DNA of 10,822 bases from Bdellovibrio sp. (GCA_003694355.1 RFKI01000144.1:1-10822), one strand, 5' to 3'. Shown: positions 1 through 8,196, counted from the first letter of the stretch. The notes: generated by a model not told the origin, from the sequence alone. Numbers and translations: made by a program.

Positions 1-1
1 A

Positions 2-679
2 ACTATTACCATAGCTCAAGACCCAGCTTATCCGGGTCAAGTTCGAAAATACAAAGCCATAAAGGTTACGCATTTGTTTAAAAATATCCACATTGGACCT
101 GATTCAGTTATTCAATTTTATGCTCTTGACGGTTTTTCAGCTCCTCTTTCTAAACAAAAGCTTTTAAATAATTCTCCCAAGAAAGCTGTTGCTTATTTGG
201 CTATTGAGCCTCCTTCAAAAAAGTGGCCTCTTTTAAAATCCAGAACATTTTCTGCGGGTCCATTTTATTTAGTTTGGAAAAACCCTATAAATATTAGTTC
301 AGAAGAATGGCCGTATAGGCTTTCTGGCTTTGAGATTAAGAGTTCTTTGGCGCTCTCTTATCCAAAGATTTTTCCATCTCCTAAGACACCTAAAACTCAT
401 GCCATTTATAAGGGGTTTCAAGTTTTTGTGAAAAATTGTTTTGCTTGTCATACACTTAATAGAAATGGGGCTTCAAAAATTGGACCTGATCTTAATCAGC
501 CGATGAATCCAACAGAATACTTTAAAGAGTCTGCTCTAAAAAAACTTATTCGTAATCCAGAACAGGTTCGGCAGTGGCCTTCCCGCCGAATGACAGGTTT
601 TCCTAAAAGCGTTATTTCAGATAAGGAGCTAGAGGACCTGATTTTATACTTCAAGCATATGGCAAAGAGAAAACAATAA
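2..679 (+). CDS. c-type cytochrome with N-terminal molybdopterin-oxidoreductase-like domain (5' truncated)
   Basis: The frame is open from base 2 with no credible start, so the gene begins left of the window and 225 C-terminal residues are visible. Residues 1 to about 112 carry DPAYPGQVRKYKA, ALDGFSAPL and AGPFYLVW followed by EEWPY. This is the layout I associate with the beta-rich substrate domain of sulfite-oxidase/YedY-type proteins; no molybdenum-binding cysteine is visible in the fragment. Residues from about 134 onward form a class I cytochrome c domain: CFACH at 146-150 binds heme c covalently through its cysteines with His150 as axial ligand, and Met197 (RRMTGFP) is a plausible sixth ligand. 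The protein should act outside the cytoplasmic membrane as an electron carrier; its partner is unknown. The signal peptide would lie in the missing part. It converges with pepA, 35 bases away. Heme domain confident; N-terminal assignment from pattern memory. Confidence 0.8.
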   Translation, partial: TITIAQDPAYPGQVRKYKAIKVTHLFKNIHIGPDSVIQFYALDGFSAPLSKQKLLNNSPKKAVAYLAIEPPSKKWPLLKSRTFSAGPFYLVWKNPINISSEEWPYRLSGFEIKSSLALSYPKIFPSPKTPKTHAIYKGFQVFVKNCFACHTLNRNGASKIGPDLNQPMNPTEYFKESALKKLIRNPEQVRQWPSRRMTGFPKSVISDKELEDLILYFKHMAKRKQ

Positions 680-712
680 TCTACTGCTATTGGTTTGAGT
701 CACTTTTTTTCT
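673..712 (+). terminator. possible weak terminator between convergent genes
   Basis: CAATA (674-678) can pair with TATTG (688-692), extended by A-T pairs past a bulge, and a run of seven T, a C and five T follows from 704. The stem is AT-rich and overlaps the cytochrome stop codon, and a few unpaired bases separate it from the T tract. It is therefore only a weak candidate for ending the cytochrome transcript before the convergent pepA. Confidence 0.25.
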
Positions 713-714
713 TT

Positions 715-2232
715 TTACAGTCGTTGAGCGAGCTCTACAAAGGTCCTGACCATAACGCCAGAAGCGCCTTTTTTAGGGCAATAATTTTTTCGATTGGCGA
801 TATTCCATGCTGTTCCTGCAATATCAAGATGAGCCCAAGGGATTTCTGGGTCGACAAATTGCTCTAAGAAGGCGGCGGCCGTGCTGCTTCCAGCTCCTCT
901 GAAAGAGGAAATATTTGAAAGATCAGCATGAGTGCCTTTCATGTCTTGAGTAAAATCATCACATAAGGGCATATGCCATACATTTTCCCCCGTGTGTTCA
1001 GCCGCTTCTTTGATTGTTTTTACTAGTTTTTCATTTTTGGAAAAAACACCGGTATAAGAATTGCCGAGAGCGACAATAATGGCTCCAGTTAAGGTGGCGG
1101 CATCCAGGATGGCTCTGGGTTTCAGTTCTGAGGCATAGCAAAGGGCATCCATCAGGATCAGACGGCCTTCGGCATCGGTGTTTAAAACTTCAACAGTTTT
1201 TCCGTTTCGAGCTCTTAGAATGTCTCCAGGCTTATTGGCCAAAGGTCCTGGCATATTTTCGGAGGCTGGTACCAAACCAATGGCGTTGACCTTTAGTTTG
1301 AGTTTGGCAATGGCCAACATGGCGCCTATAACGGCAGCGCCCCCGCACATGTCATATTTCATTTCATCCATGGATTGAGAGGGCTTAATACTAATTCCGC
1401 CGGAGTCGAAAGTGAGCCCTTTTCCCACAAAGCAAATGGGCTTTTGAGATTTGCTAGCTCCTTTATACTCCATGATAATAAATCGTGGTTCAGCAGCGCT
1501 TCCAAGAGAGACCCCATAAAGTCCCCCCATTTTTTCTTTTTTGATTCTCTCCTTATTCCACACGGTCACTTTTAGCCCTGTTCCTTTAGCTGCATTGACG
1601 GTTTCTCGTGCAAGGTCTTTGGGGGTTAAAAGGTTTCCTGGCATGTCTCCCAGGTATCTCGCAAAGTTAACGCATTCGCAGAGGGCTTGTGCTTGTGTTA
1701 CCGCTTTTTTAAGGGTTGTTGGAGGAGCGCTTTGAGTCAGAAAAGTCATCTTCTGAAAGTGAGGTTTTGGTTTTTCTGAAAAGAACTTATCAAATTGATA
1801 GGCGCTCAGGAGGACACCCTCTGTAAGGGCATGGGCAGCGTTGGTGGCCTTTTTGACGTATTTTGTAAGATTATCGACAAAAAATGTAGCGCTTTTAAGT
1901 TTGTTTGATTCCAGGCTCTTTTCTGCAGTGGCTGCTGCAACCCTAAGAGATTCTAAAGAAATCTTCTTTTCTTGGCCGAGGCCTATTAGTAGCACATTTT
2001 CAAAGGAGCCGAGCTGAGTTTGCCTAAAAAGGCGGGTTTCTTTTGATTTTCCTTCAAAATCAGTTTCTTTTTGTGCTGAATTTATAAAATTTACAATCTC
2101 CTTAGGTAGGGATGCTAGGTTCAGGGTGGCCTCTTTTTTAGAGGTTTTGGAAGAACTTTTTTGGGGGATAAACAGGACGAGTGTCTGGTCTTGAAAAGAA
2201 AGAAGATTTTTTTTCTGAATATCGATTTTCAT
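715..2232 (-). CDS. pepA: Leucyl aminopeptidase (cytosol aminopeptidase, M17 family)
   Basis: A 505-residue protein of normal M17 length. It hydrolyses N-terminal residues, with broad preference including leucine, from peptides in the cytoplasm, using two divalent metal ions in a hexamer. The N-terminal macrodomain-like region (about 1-165) is divergent; the catalytic domain from about 180 is strongly conserved. Metal and catalytic positions are visible: Lys271, Asp276 and Lys283 in the KGLTFDSGG region, Asp294, and the family signature NTDAEGRL at 351-358 with Asp353, Glu355 and Arg357. On the minus strand GGGAGG (complement of 2237-2242) lies four bases before the ATG and supports this start. 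The gene is divergent from clpP and convergent with the cytochrome gene. Beside clpP, clpX and lon it could help finish degradation of their peptide products, which is inference from position. PepA proteins of some bacteria also bind DNA; nothing here shows that. Confidence 0.95.
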   Translation of the reverse strand: MKIDIQKKNLLSFQDQTLVLFIPQKSSSKTSKKEATLNLASLPKEIVNFINSAQKETDFEGKSKETRLFRQTQLGSFENVLLIGLGQEKKISLESLRVAAATAEKSLESNKLKSATFFVDNLTKYVKKATNAAHALTEGVLLSAYQFDKFFSEKPKPHFQKMTFLTQSAPPTTLKKAVTQAQALCECVNFARYLGDMPGNLLTPKDLARETVNAAKGTGLKVTVWNKERIKKEKMGGLYGVSLGSAAEPRFIIMEYKGASKSQKPICFVGKGLTFDSGGISIKPSQSMDEMKYDMCGGAAVIGAMLAIAKLKLKVNAIGLVPASENMPGPLANKPGDILRARNGKTVEVLNTDAEGRLILMDALCYASELKPRAILDAATLTGAIIVALGNSYTGVFSKNEKLVKTIKEAAEHTGENVWHMPLCDDFTQDMKGTHADLSNISSFRGAGSSTAAAFLEQFVDPEIPWAHLDIAGTAWNIANRKNYCPKKGASGVMVRTFVELAQRL

Positions 2233-2331
2233 AGGGCCTCCCGCAGAGCATCATCTCAGTTAATGATTATTGGTAATAGGGTTTAAAAGAACGAGATTTT
2301 TCTAATAAAGTCAATATTATTTTTATCCGAC

Positions 2332-2345
2332 AAAGACTTGTCTTT
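2332..2345. promoter_or_regulatory. 14-bp perfect dyad in the pepA-clpP divergent intergenic region
   Basis: AAAGAC-TT-GTCTTT is a perfect inverted repeat, and it is flanked by two direct copies of ACAAAG (2330-2335 and 2346-2351). The two-base centre is too short for an RNA hairpin, so a protein-binding operator is more likely. A possible clpP promoter, TTGTCT (2338-2343), 16 bases, CATACT (2360-2365), would overlap it; each box matches the sigma-70 consensus at four of six positions only. It does not match CIRCE, the CtsR heptad repeat or a sigma-32 promoter. Confidence 0.3.
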
Positions 2346-2416
2346 ACAAAGAAAGAACACATACTTAGGTTGAAAGAGTGTCTCTCTGAGTAAAGAAGAC
2401 ATTGCAAAAAACAACA

Positions 2417-2422
2417 AAGGAG
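2417..2422 (+). promoter_or_regulatory. Shine-Dalgarno site that fixes the clpP start
   Basis: AAGGAG lies six bases before the TTG at 2429. An upstream in-frame TTG at 2402 has only the A-rich AAGAAGA before it, so 2429 is the preferred start of clpP. Confidence 0.75.
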
Positions 2423-2428
2423 ACAGCC

Positions 2429-3040
2429 TTGGCGTTGATACCTATTGTAATTGAACAAACATCTCGAGGAGAGCGCAGTTATGATATTTACTCACGGTTA
2501 TTAAAGGACCGTATTATTATGCTAGGGTCGGCGATTACAGATGATGTCGCCAATAGTATTATTGCCCAAATGTTCTTCTTGGAAATGGAAAATCCAGATA
2601 AGGATATTTCTATTTATATCAATTCCCCGGGGGGGAGCGTTACCGCAGGGCTAGCCATTTATGATATCATGCAATTTGTGAAGTGCGATGTTAGCACTGT
2701 GTGCATGGGAATGGCTGCCAGTATGGGTTCTCTATTATTAGCGGCAGGAACAGAAGGTAAGCGGTATATTCTTCCTCATGCTCGAGTTATGATACATCAG
2801 CCTTTGATTATGGGAGGAGGCATTCAAGGGCAGGCCAGTGACATAGAAATTGAAGCCCGGGAAATGATTGAGGTTAAAAAACGCCTTACAGAAATATACT
2901 CCAAGCATACCGGCATAGATTTTGATACACTTACAAAGGCTATGGACAGAAACAATTATTTGAGTGCTGAGGCGGCACAAAAAATGCATTTGGTAGATAA
3001 AGTGGTGGAGAGCCGAAAAGCCACGTTAAAAGAAAACTAA
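2429..3040 (+). CDS. clpP: ATP-dependent Clp protease proteolytic subunit ClpP
   Basis: A 203-residue serine peptidase of family S14 that forms the double-heptamer chamber degrading proteins fed by ClpX or ClpA in the cytoplasm. The catalytic triad is visible: Ser98 in GMAASMGS, His123 in MIHQP and Asp173 in MDRNNY. The oxyanion-region motif SPGGSVTAG is at 66-74. The chosen start is TTG at 2429 because AAGGAG sits six bases upstream and the product begins [10 protein letters not shown], aligning with the mature N-terminus of E. coli ClpP; the usual short propeptide is then missing. An alternative TTG at 2402 would add nine residues (MQKTTKETA). clpX follows 15 bases after the stop, almost certainly in the same operon. 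The trigger factor gene that often precedes clpP is not present. Identity is certain; only the start is open. Confidence 0.97.
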   Translation: MALIPIVIEQTSRGERSYDIYSRLLKDRIIMLGSAITDDVANSIIAQMFFLEMENPDKDISIYINSPGGSVTAGLAIYDIMQFVKCDVSTVCMGMAASMGSLLLAAGTEGKRYILPHARVMIHQPLIMGGGIQGQASDIEIEAREMIEVKKRLTEIYSKHTGIDFDTLTKAMDRNNYLSAEAAQKMHLVDKVVESRKATLKEN

Positions 3041-3055
3041 AAAGGGATGTCTTTT

Positions 3056-4357
3056 ATGAAAAATAATTACGGAAATTTATGTTGTAGCTTTTGTGGAAAA
3101 AGCCAAAGGGAAGTTAAAAAGCTGATTGCAGGGCCAGGGGTTTACATTTGTGATGAATGTATTGACCTCTGTAATGACATTATCATTGAGGAAAAAGAAA
3201 GAGAACATACCTCCAAAGGGCTTTTAAAGGTGCCAAAGCCCATGGATATAAAGGCCCATTTGGATGATTATGTGATCGGACAGGAGCAGGCCAAGAAGTC
3301 TTTGGCTGTTGCTGTTCACAATCATTATAAGAGGGTGAATGCAGGAACTTCTCGCAAGAAAAAAGATGATGTGGAGTTGGCTAAAAGTAATATTTTGCTT
3401 ATAGGTCCGACAGGCTCTGGAAAAACTTTATTGGCCCAGACCATTGCCCGTGTATTGAATGTTCCCTTTGCTATGGCTGACGCGACCACTTTAACTGAAG
3501 CAGGATATGTGGGTGAAGATGTGGAAAATGTGGTTTTAAGTCTTTTGCAGGCAGCGGACTATGATGTGGAGAAGGCTCAAAAGGGAGTTATCTACATTGA
3601 TGAAATTGATAAGATCACAAGGAAGGCAGAAAATCCATCCATTACAAGAGATGTGAGTGGAGAGGGCGTTCAGCAAGCTCTCTTGAAGATTCTGGAAGGA
3701 ACGGTAGCTAATTTACCTCCTAAAGGTGGCAGAAAGCACCCTCAGCAAGAGTTTATTCGTGTTGATACCTCTAATATTTTATTTATTGTGGGTGGGGCTT
3801 TTGTGGGACTGGACAAAGTGATAGAGAGTCGCGTGTCCAACAAGTCCTTGGGGATTGCCGCTGATATTAAAAGTCAAAAAGAAAAGGCTAAAGAAAAAGA
3901 AAATATCTTAAAACAAGTGGAGCCGAATGACCTGGTTCGATATGGCTTGATTCCTGAATTTATAGGGCGACTTCCCGTGGTGGCTGTTTTAGATCCGCTT
4001 GATGAAGAGGCTTTGATTGATATTTTGGTTCGACCCAAAAATGCTTTAACGAAGCAGTATCAAAAGTTATTTAGTTATGAAGATGTAAAATTGAGCTTTA
4101 CGGATGATGCTCTCAGGGCCATAGCCAGAGAAGCCATTAAGAGAAATACAGGAGCTCGAGGCCTTCGAGGTGTTATTGAGTCTGCAATGCTTGATATCAT
4201 GTACGAAATTCCTTCCAAGTCTGATGTAAAAGAATGTATAATTGACGAGAGGGTGATCACTCAAGGAGAGAGCCCTAAGTTGGTTTATAAAGGAAAAGAG
4301 GCGGAAGGAAAAGCAACAGCAGAGACTGAGGCAAATTCATCTGCAGAAAGTGCCTAG
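3056..4357 (+). CDS. clpX: ATP-dependent Clp protease ATP-binding subunit ClpX
   Basis: A 433-residue AAA+ unfoldase that recognises tagged or specific proteins and threads them into ClpP. The N-terminal zinc-binding domain has CSFC (10-13) and CDEC (32-35). The AAA+ module has Walker A GPTGSGKT (117-124), pore loop GYVG (150-153), Walker [10 protein letters not shown] (178-186), the RKH pore motif (226-228), an arginine finger in EFIGRLP (about 305) and sensor 2 GARGLR (366-371). The loop that docks on ClpP, normally IGF or LGF, reads LGI (265-267). After about residue 414 there is a non-conserved Ala/Glu-rich tail. ATG 3056 is preferred because AGGGA at 3043-3047 is eight bases upstream; the earlier in-frame ATG at 3047 directly abuts this site and would add three residues. 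It lies between clpP and lon on the same strand. Confidence 0.97.
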   Translation: MKNNYGNLCCSFCGKSQREVKKLIAGPGVYICDECIDLCNDIIIEEKEREHTSKGLLKVPKPMDIKAHLDDYVIGQEQAKKSLAVAVHNHYKRVNAGTSRKKKDDVELAKSNILLIGPTGSGKTLLAQTIARVLNVPFAMADATTLTEAGYVGEDVENVVLSLLQAADYDVEKAQKGVIYIDEIDKITRKAENPSITRDVSGEGVQQALLKILEGTVANLPPKGGRKHPQQEFIRVDTSNILFIVGGAFVGLDKVIESRVSNKSLGIAADIKSQKEKAKEKENILKQVEPNDLVRYGLIPEFIGRLPVVAVLDPLDEEALIDILVRPKNALTKQYQKLFSYEDVKLSFTDDALRAIAREAIKRNTGARGLRGVIESAMLDIMYEIPSKSDVKECIIDERVITQGESPKLVYKGKEAEGKATAETEANSSAESA

Positions 4358-4380
4358 AATGTGGATTAAAAAATAAAAAA

Positions 4381-4440
4381 GGCTCCTTCCACTCTGTTCC
4401 TCAAGTATAATTGAGATGCAAGTAACATGTAGGAGGAGTC
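4381..4440 (+). promoter_or_regulatory. lon leader stem masking its ribosome-binding site
   Basis: GGCTCCTTC (4381-4389) can pair over nine consecutive bases with GGAGGAGTC (4432-4440), including two G-U pairs. This hides the whole Shine-Dalgarno region (AGGAGGAG, 4431-4438) up to the base before the GTG start. The upstream arm contains CTCCTT, the same sequence as the anti-Shine-Dalgarno core of 16S rRNA. Inside the loop, CTCAA (4400-4404) pairs with TTGAG (4411-4415) around six bases. The arrangement resembles a translational switch such as an RNA thermometer, fitting a heat-shock gene, but this is inference. TATAAT at 4406-4411 also lies in the loop; no matching -35 box was seen. Confidence 0.4.
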
Positions 4441-6915
4441 GTGTCAGAAGAAGTTAAAGAGCAACAACCAGAAACTCAAGAGCTACCCTTATTGCCTTTG
4501 AGAGATTTAATTATTTTTCCTCATATGATGATGCCTCTTTTTGTGGGAAGAGAAAAAAGCATCAATGCCTTGGAAGAGGCTATGAGTCATCAAACAGATA
4601 TTGTATTGGCGGCTCAAAAAGATCCTAAAACCAACACGCCTCAACCAGAAGAGATTTATAGAGTAGGAACCGTTGGCACGATTATTCAGTTGTTGCGTTT
4701 ACCAGATGGTACGGTGAAAGTTCTTGTGGAGGGTAAACAAAGGGTTCAAATAGAAGACTATGTTTCTACAGATGGTTTCTTTAAGGTCAAAGTGAAACCT
4801 GTTGAAGAGAAAATCTCTGATGAAACAGAAGTGAAAGCTCTCATGCGTTCTGTGAAGTCCACCTTTGAGTCTTATGTGAAGTTGAATAAAAGAATTCCTC
4901 CGGAGATTTTAATGAGAGTTTCCAGCATTGAAGATCCTTCAGAGCTTGCCGATATTATTGTGGCTCAGTTGAACCTTAAGTTAGAAGACAAGCAAAAGAT
5001 TTTGGAGATCTTTGATGTGGGTCAGCGGTTAGAGCAACTGTTAGCACAGATGACAGGAGAAATAGAAATTCTTGAGGTTGAGAAGAAAATTCGTGGGCGA
5101 GTTAAAAAACAAATGGAGCGCTCACAGAAAGAATATTATCTCAACGAGCAAATGCAGGCCATTCAAAAAGAGCTGGGAGAGAAAGATGATTATCAAAAGG
5201 AAATTGAAGAACTTCAGGAGCGTCTTGCTAAAAAGAAAATGAGTAAAGAAGCCCGCAAAAAAGTAGAAAAAGAAATTAAAAAGTTAAAGATGATGTCTCC
5301 AATGAGTGCAGAAGCTGCTGTGGTTCGTAACTATATCGACTGGATGCTGGATTTGCCGTGGTATGAATATTCTAAAGAAAAGCATGATCTTCAAGAGGCC
5401 AGAAAGATCTTGGATGAAGATCACTGGGGTTTGGAAAAAGTTAAAGAGCGAATTTTGGAACATTTGGCAGTTCAAGCTTTAACGGATAAGATTCGAGGGC
5501 CCATCTTGTGTCTTGTGGGGCCTCCAGGGGTTGGGAAAACATCCTTGGCACGGTCTGTGGCGAGAGCTTTAAATAGGCCCTTTTCGCGGATTTCTCTTGG
5601 CGGTGTTCGTGATGAAGCTGAAATTCGTGGACATAGAAAAACTTATGTGGGCGCCATGCCAGGAAAAATTATTCAGGCTATGAGGAAAAGTGAATATGGT
5701 AATCCTCTGCTACTCCTTGATGAAATAGATAAGATGAGTATGGATTTTCGTGGAGATCCCTCTTCGGCGCTATTAGAGGTTTTAGATCCTGAACAAAACA
5801 AAAACTTCCAGGATCATTATTTGGAAGTGGATTATGATTTATCTAAAGTCATGTTTATTACAACGGCAAACTCTTTGCATCCGATTCCGCGTCCTTTGTT
5901 GGATCGAATGGAAGTGATTCAACTTGAAGGATATACAGAAGAAGAAAAATTTCAGATTGCTAAAAAATACTTGATACCCAAGCAAATTGAGATGCATGGG
6001 TTAAAAGACTATAAAGTGAGCTTTACGGACTCTGCGGTGAGAGAGTTAATTCGTTCTTATACTAAGGAGGCAGGTGTTAGAAATCTAGAGCGGCAGATAG
6101 CTAATGTTTGTCGTAAGGTTGCTAAAGAAATTGTAGAAAGTGAAATTAAGCAAACCACAAAAGAAGGATTTGAAGGGAAAAAAACCAAGTCTAAAAAGGT
6201 CAAATCTTCTTATCGGGTGACACCAGCGAAGGTGAAAGAGCTTTTAGGGCCACCTAAATTTAAATATGGAAAAATTGAAGGGCAGAATGAAATTGGTTTA
6301 ACTAATGGAATGGCATGGACCGAAGTGGGTGGAGATTTGTTGCCTGTAGAAGCAACAGTGGTGCCAGGAAAAGGAAAATTCACAATCACAGGTCAGTTAG
6401 GTGATGTGATGAAAGAGTCCTGTGCAGCAGCCATGAGTTATGTGCGCTCTCGTGGGCCTCTTTTTGGTTTTGATAGTGACTATTTCTCAACCATTGATGT
6501 ACATATTCATGCTCCAGAAGGAGCTATACCCAAAGATGGTCCATCTGCAGGTATAGCTATTGCTACTAGTATTGTTTCTGCGATTACAAAAATCCCTGTC
6601 AAAAGAACAGTTGCAATGACGGGAGAAATTACCTTGCGAGGGCGGGTTTTAGCCATTGGTGGTCTTAAAGAAAAAATTTTAGCAGCTCATCGAGGGGGTA
6701 TAAAGACCATTATTTGTCCAAAGGAAAATGAGAAAGACCTTAAAGATGTGCCCAAAAGTGTTTTAAAGGACTTAAAGGTAATTTTGGTAGACCATGTGGA
6801 CCAAGTATTGGTGAATGCTCTTGATATAAAAAGTGCTAAAGAGCTTTTCAAGGTGCGCTCAGATCGAGCTATTGGGCTGCGAGCTCAGTATACGGGGCAC
6901 ACGCTTCAACACTAG
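4441..6915 (+). CDS. lon: ATP-dependent protease Lon (La)
   Basis: An 824-residue single-chain AAA+ protease (family S16) that degrades misfolded and selected regulatory proteins as a cytoplasmic hexamer. It is slightly longer than E. coli Lon (784). The N-terminal substrate domain spans about 14-207, then a charged coiled-coil region (about 208-300). The AAA+ module has Walker A GPPGVGKT (360-367) and Walker [10 protein letters not shown] (423-431). A Lys-rich linker (about 570-590) leads to the protease domain with the Ser-Lys dyad: Ser702 in PKDGPSAG and Lys745 in GGLKEK. The start is GTG at 4441, four bases after AGGAGG (4431-4436). That site can be paired with an upstream sequence, suggesting translational control. 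The gene lies 83 bases after clpX and ends just before a strong terminator, so it may share the clp transcript or have its own promoter. Function and start are well supported. Confidence 0.97.
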   Translation: MSEEVKEQQPETQELPLLPLRDLIIFPHMMMPLFVGREKSINALEEAMSHQTDIVLAAQKDPKTNTPQPEEIYRVGTVGTIIQLLRLPDGTVKVLVEGKQRVQIEDYVSTDGFFKVKVKPVEEKISDETEVKALMRSVKSTFESYVKLNKRIPPEILMRVSSIEDPSELADIIVAQLNLKLEDKQKILEIFDVGQRLEQLLAQMTGEIEILEVEKKIRGRVKKQMERSQKEYYLNEQMQAIQKELGEKDDYQKEIEELQERLAKKKMSKEARKKVEKEIKKLKMMSPMSAEAAVVRNYIDWMLDLPWYEYSKEKHDLQEARKILDEDHWGLEKVKERILEHLAVQALTDKIRGPILCLVGPPGVGKTSLARSVARALNRPFSRISLGGVRDEAEIRGHRKTYVGAMPGKIIQAMRKSEYGNPLLLLDEIDKMSMDFRGDPSSALLEVLDPEQNKNFQDHYLEVDYDLSKVMFITTANSLHPIPRPLLDRMEVIQLEGYTEEEKFQIAKKYLIPKQIEMHGLKDYKVSFTDSAVRELIRSYTKEAGVRNLERQIANVCRKVAKEIVESEIKQTTKEGFEGKKTKSKKVKSSYRVTPAKVKELLGPPKFKYGKIEGQNEIGLTNGMAWTEVGGDLLPVEATVVPGKGKFTITGQLGDVMKESCAAAMSYVRSRGPLFGFDSDYFSTIDVHIHAPEGAIPKDGPSAGIAIATSIVSAITKIPVKRTVAMTGEITLRGRVLAIGGLKEKILAAHRGGIKTIICPKENEKDLKDVPKSVLKDLKVILVDHVDQVLVNALDIKSAKELFKVRSDRAIGLRAQYTGHTLQH

Positions 6916-6924
6916 AGGTTTTTG

Positions 6925-6971
6925 GCCCTTGACATGCTAGTTTCAGTTCATGTCAAGGGTTTTTGTTTTTT
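6925..6971 (+). terminator. Rho-independent terminator after lon
   Basis: CCCTTGACATG (6926-6936) and CATGTCAAGGG (6949-6959) form a perfect 11-bp stem, with an extra G-U pair at the base, around a 12-base loop. A T tract follows directly, ten T and one G up to 6971. It lies ten bases after the lon stop codon and should end the clpP-clpX-lon transcript. Confidence 0.92.
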
Positions 6972-7041
6972 AAGTGATCTTTTATAAAAGTCTTCCAAGA
7001 GGTCGTCATTTTTTAACAGAACTCATTGACCTTTTGGGCTT

Positions 7042-7054
7042 TTTCTGTCAGAAA
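7042..7054. promoter_or_regulatory. 13-bp perfect dyad upstream of the TPR regulator gene
   Basis: TTTCTG-T-CAGAAA is a perfect inverted repeat centred 33 bases before the start codon at 7081. The single central base rules out an RNA hairpin loop, so a dimeric DNA-binding protein is the likely reader. Since the next gene encodes a winged-helix protein, autoregulation is a reasonable guess. A weak sigma-70-like pair, TTGGGC (7034-7039) and TGTAAA (7056-7061) spaced by 16, would overlap it. The region 6972-7080 otherwise holds only the 12-base palindrome CTTTTATAAAAG (6979-6990). Confidence 0.3.
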
Positions 7055-7070
7055 GTGTAAAAAGATTTTC

Positions 7071-7076
7071 GGGGGG
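7071..7076 (+). promoter_or_regulatory. G6 ribosome-binding site of the TPR regulator
   Basis: Six consecutive G end four bases before ATG 7081. A G tract can pair with the CCUCC of 16S rRNA through one G-U wobble. The same unusual form precedes the genes starting at 8197 (+) and 10730 (-). Confidence 0.55.
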
Positions 7077-7080
7077 TTAA

Positions 7081-8187
7081 ATGTCAGAAAAAGCCTTATT
7101 GGATCAAAACTTTGAGATAGGGCGCCTTTATGTTGAGAAATGTGATTTTCCAAAAGCTGTTAAGAAACTAGAGCTTGTAAAAGAAGAAGCCATAAAGACT
7201 CAGTCATGGGATTTGTATTTAAAATCTATTCAGTTACTTCTTCGTTTGTATGTGGAGATGGACCAACTTGATAATGCCGATGATCTCAAGGAACAGTTGC
7301 AGGATTTAATTCTAAAAGAAAAAATTTCTTTAAACTCCAGGACATATTATACATTGGCTCTTTGTGCTTTTCACAAAAGACAATATAAAACTTCATTAGA
7401 GTACTTAGAAAAAGCTTTGGCTTTGGCTCTTTCTCAGGATAATAAGGAAGATGCTTGCTATGCCATTAGTGGCTTAGCCATTGTCTATAAGAACATGGGC
7501 CGTTTGGAAGATGCCTTAAAAGAGATTTACAATTTACAGGTATTTTTTCAGGTGATTCCTCTTCCAGAAATTGAAGTTTCTAGTTACTTGTTAAATGGCA
7601 TGATTTTGAAGGAAAAGGGTCAATATGATCAGGCTTTAGACATTTATTGGAAGTGTTATGATCGTCTTAAGGAAAATAAAAACTTTTATCAGTATATTAT
7701 TTTGCTTCATAGTATTGGAGAGGTTTTTCGTTTAAAAGACGAAAAGCAACTTGCTCTCACATACTTATCTTTGGCAAAAAGGGCCTGTGATCCCAAAAGC
7801 CTTCGTCGTTTTTATAAAAAGATTCAAGAATCTTTGGAAGAGCTTGGGGAAGTTGATACGTCTAAGTATGATTTGGTTTTCAAGGCAAAGCAGAATACAG
7901 TTGTGGAAAAGAAAAAGGGTGTTGTTCATTTTAAGAACCAATTTATTTTGTTAGATATGTTAAAGTTGTTCTTGCAGCATCCTGGTCAAGTTTACTCCAA
8001 AGAAGATATTGTAAAGCATGTTTGGAAGCAGGAATATGACCCTAATATGCATGATAATAAAATCTATGTAACTATTAAAAGACTTCGGAAGCTTATAGAA
8101 CCAGACTTTGATAAGCCTAAATATATTTTCCGAGCCAAGAATGGTTATTATTTGAACCGAGAAATTAAAGTGTTGTTGGATCAATAA
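7081..8187 (+). CDS. TPR-repeat protein with C-terminal OmpR/PhoB-type winged-helix DNA-binding domain
   Basis: A 368-residue protein, probably a cytoplasmic transcription regulator. Residues about 9-250 are helical with TPR-like repeats at roughly 9-37, 46-75, 87-116, 127-156, 167-199 and 207-235, shown by patterns such as QYKTSLEYLEKAL and GRLEDALKEI. Residues about 268-359 match the OmpR/PhoB effector fold: HPGQVYSKEDIVKHVW, then the recognition-helix stretch NKIYVTIKRLRKLIE and the terminal hairpin FRAKNGYYLN. There is no receiver domain, ATPase or membrane segment, so the signal probably comes through protein or peptide binding by the TPR part. SARP and HilA-like regulators carry the winged helix at the N-terminus; here the order is reversed. 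ATG follows a G6 ribosome-binding site. The stop codon overlaps the ribosome-binding site of the next gene, so the two are probably translationally coupled. Targets are unknown. Confidence 0.8.
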   Translation: MSEKALLDQNFEIGRLYVEKCDFPKAVKKLELVKEEAIKTQSWDLYLKSIQLLLRLYVEMDQLDNADDLKEQLQDLILKEKISLNSRTYYTLALCAFHKRQYKTSLEYLEKALALALSQDNKEDACYAISGLAIVYKNMGRLEDALKEIYNLQVFFQVIPLPEIEVSSYLLNGMILKEKGQYDQALDIYWKCYDRLKENKNFYQYIILLHSIGEVFRLKDEKQLALTYLSLAKRACDPKSLRRFYKKIQESLEELGEVDTSKYDLVFKAKQNTVVEKKKGVVHFKNQFILLDMLKLFLQHPGQVYSKEDIVKHVWKQEYDPNMHDNKIYVTIKRLRKLIEPDFDKPKYIFRAKNGYYLNREIKVLLDQ

Positions 8188-8193
8188 GGGGGG
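8188..8193 (+). promoter_or_regulatory. G6 ribosome-binding site supporting GTG start at 8197
   Basis: GGGGGG immediately follows the TAA stop of the TPR gene (8185-8187), and AAGGGGGG spans both. It ends three bases before GTG 8197, a short spacing, and its position suggests translational coupling. Confidence 0.55.
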
Positions 8194-8196
8194 ATC

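Noticed and set aside
1178..1735. Several open frames of 60-66 codons on the plus strand
   Set aside because: They lie entirely antisense to the strongly conserved pepA catalytic region and their translations show no recognisable domain.
2267..2458. Minus-strand open frame over the clpP leader
   Set aside because: It covers the divergent regulatory region and the clpP start, has no good ribosome-binding site, and its product looks like random cysteine-rich sequence.
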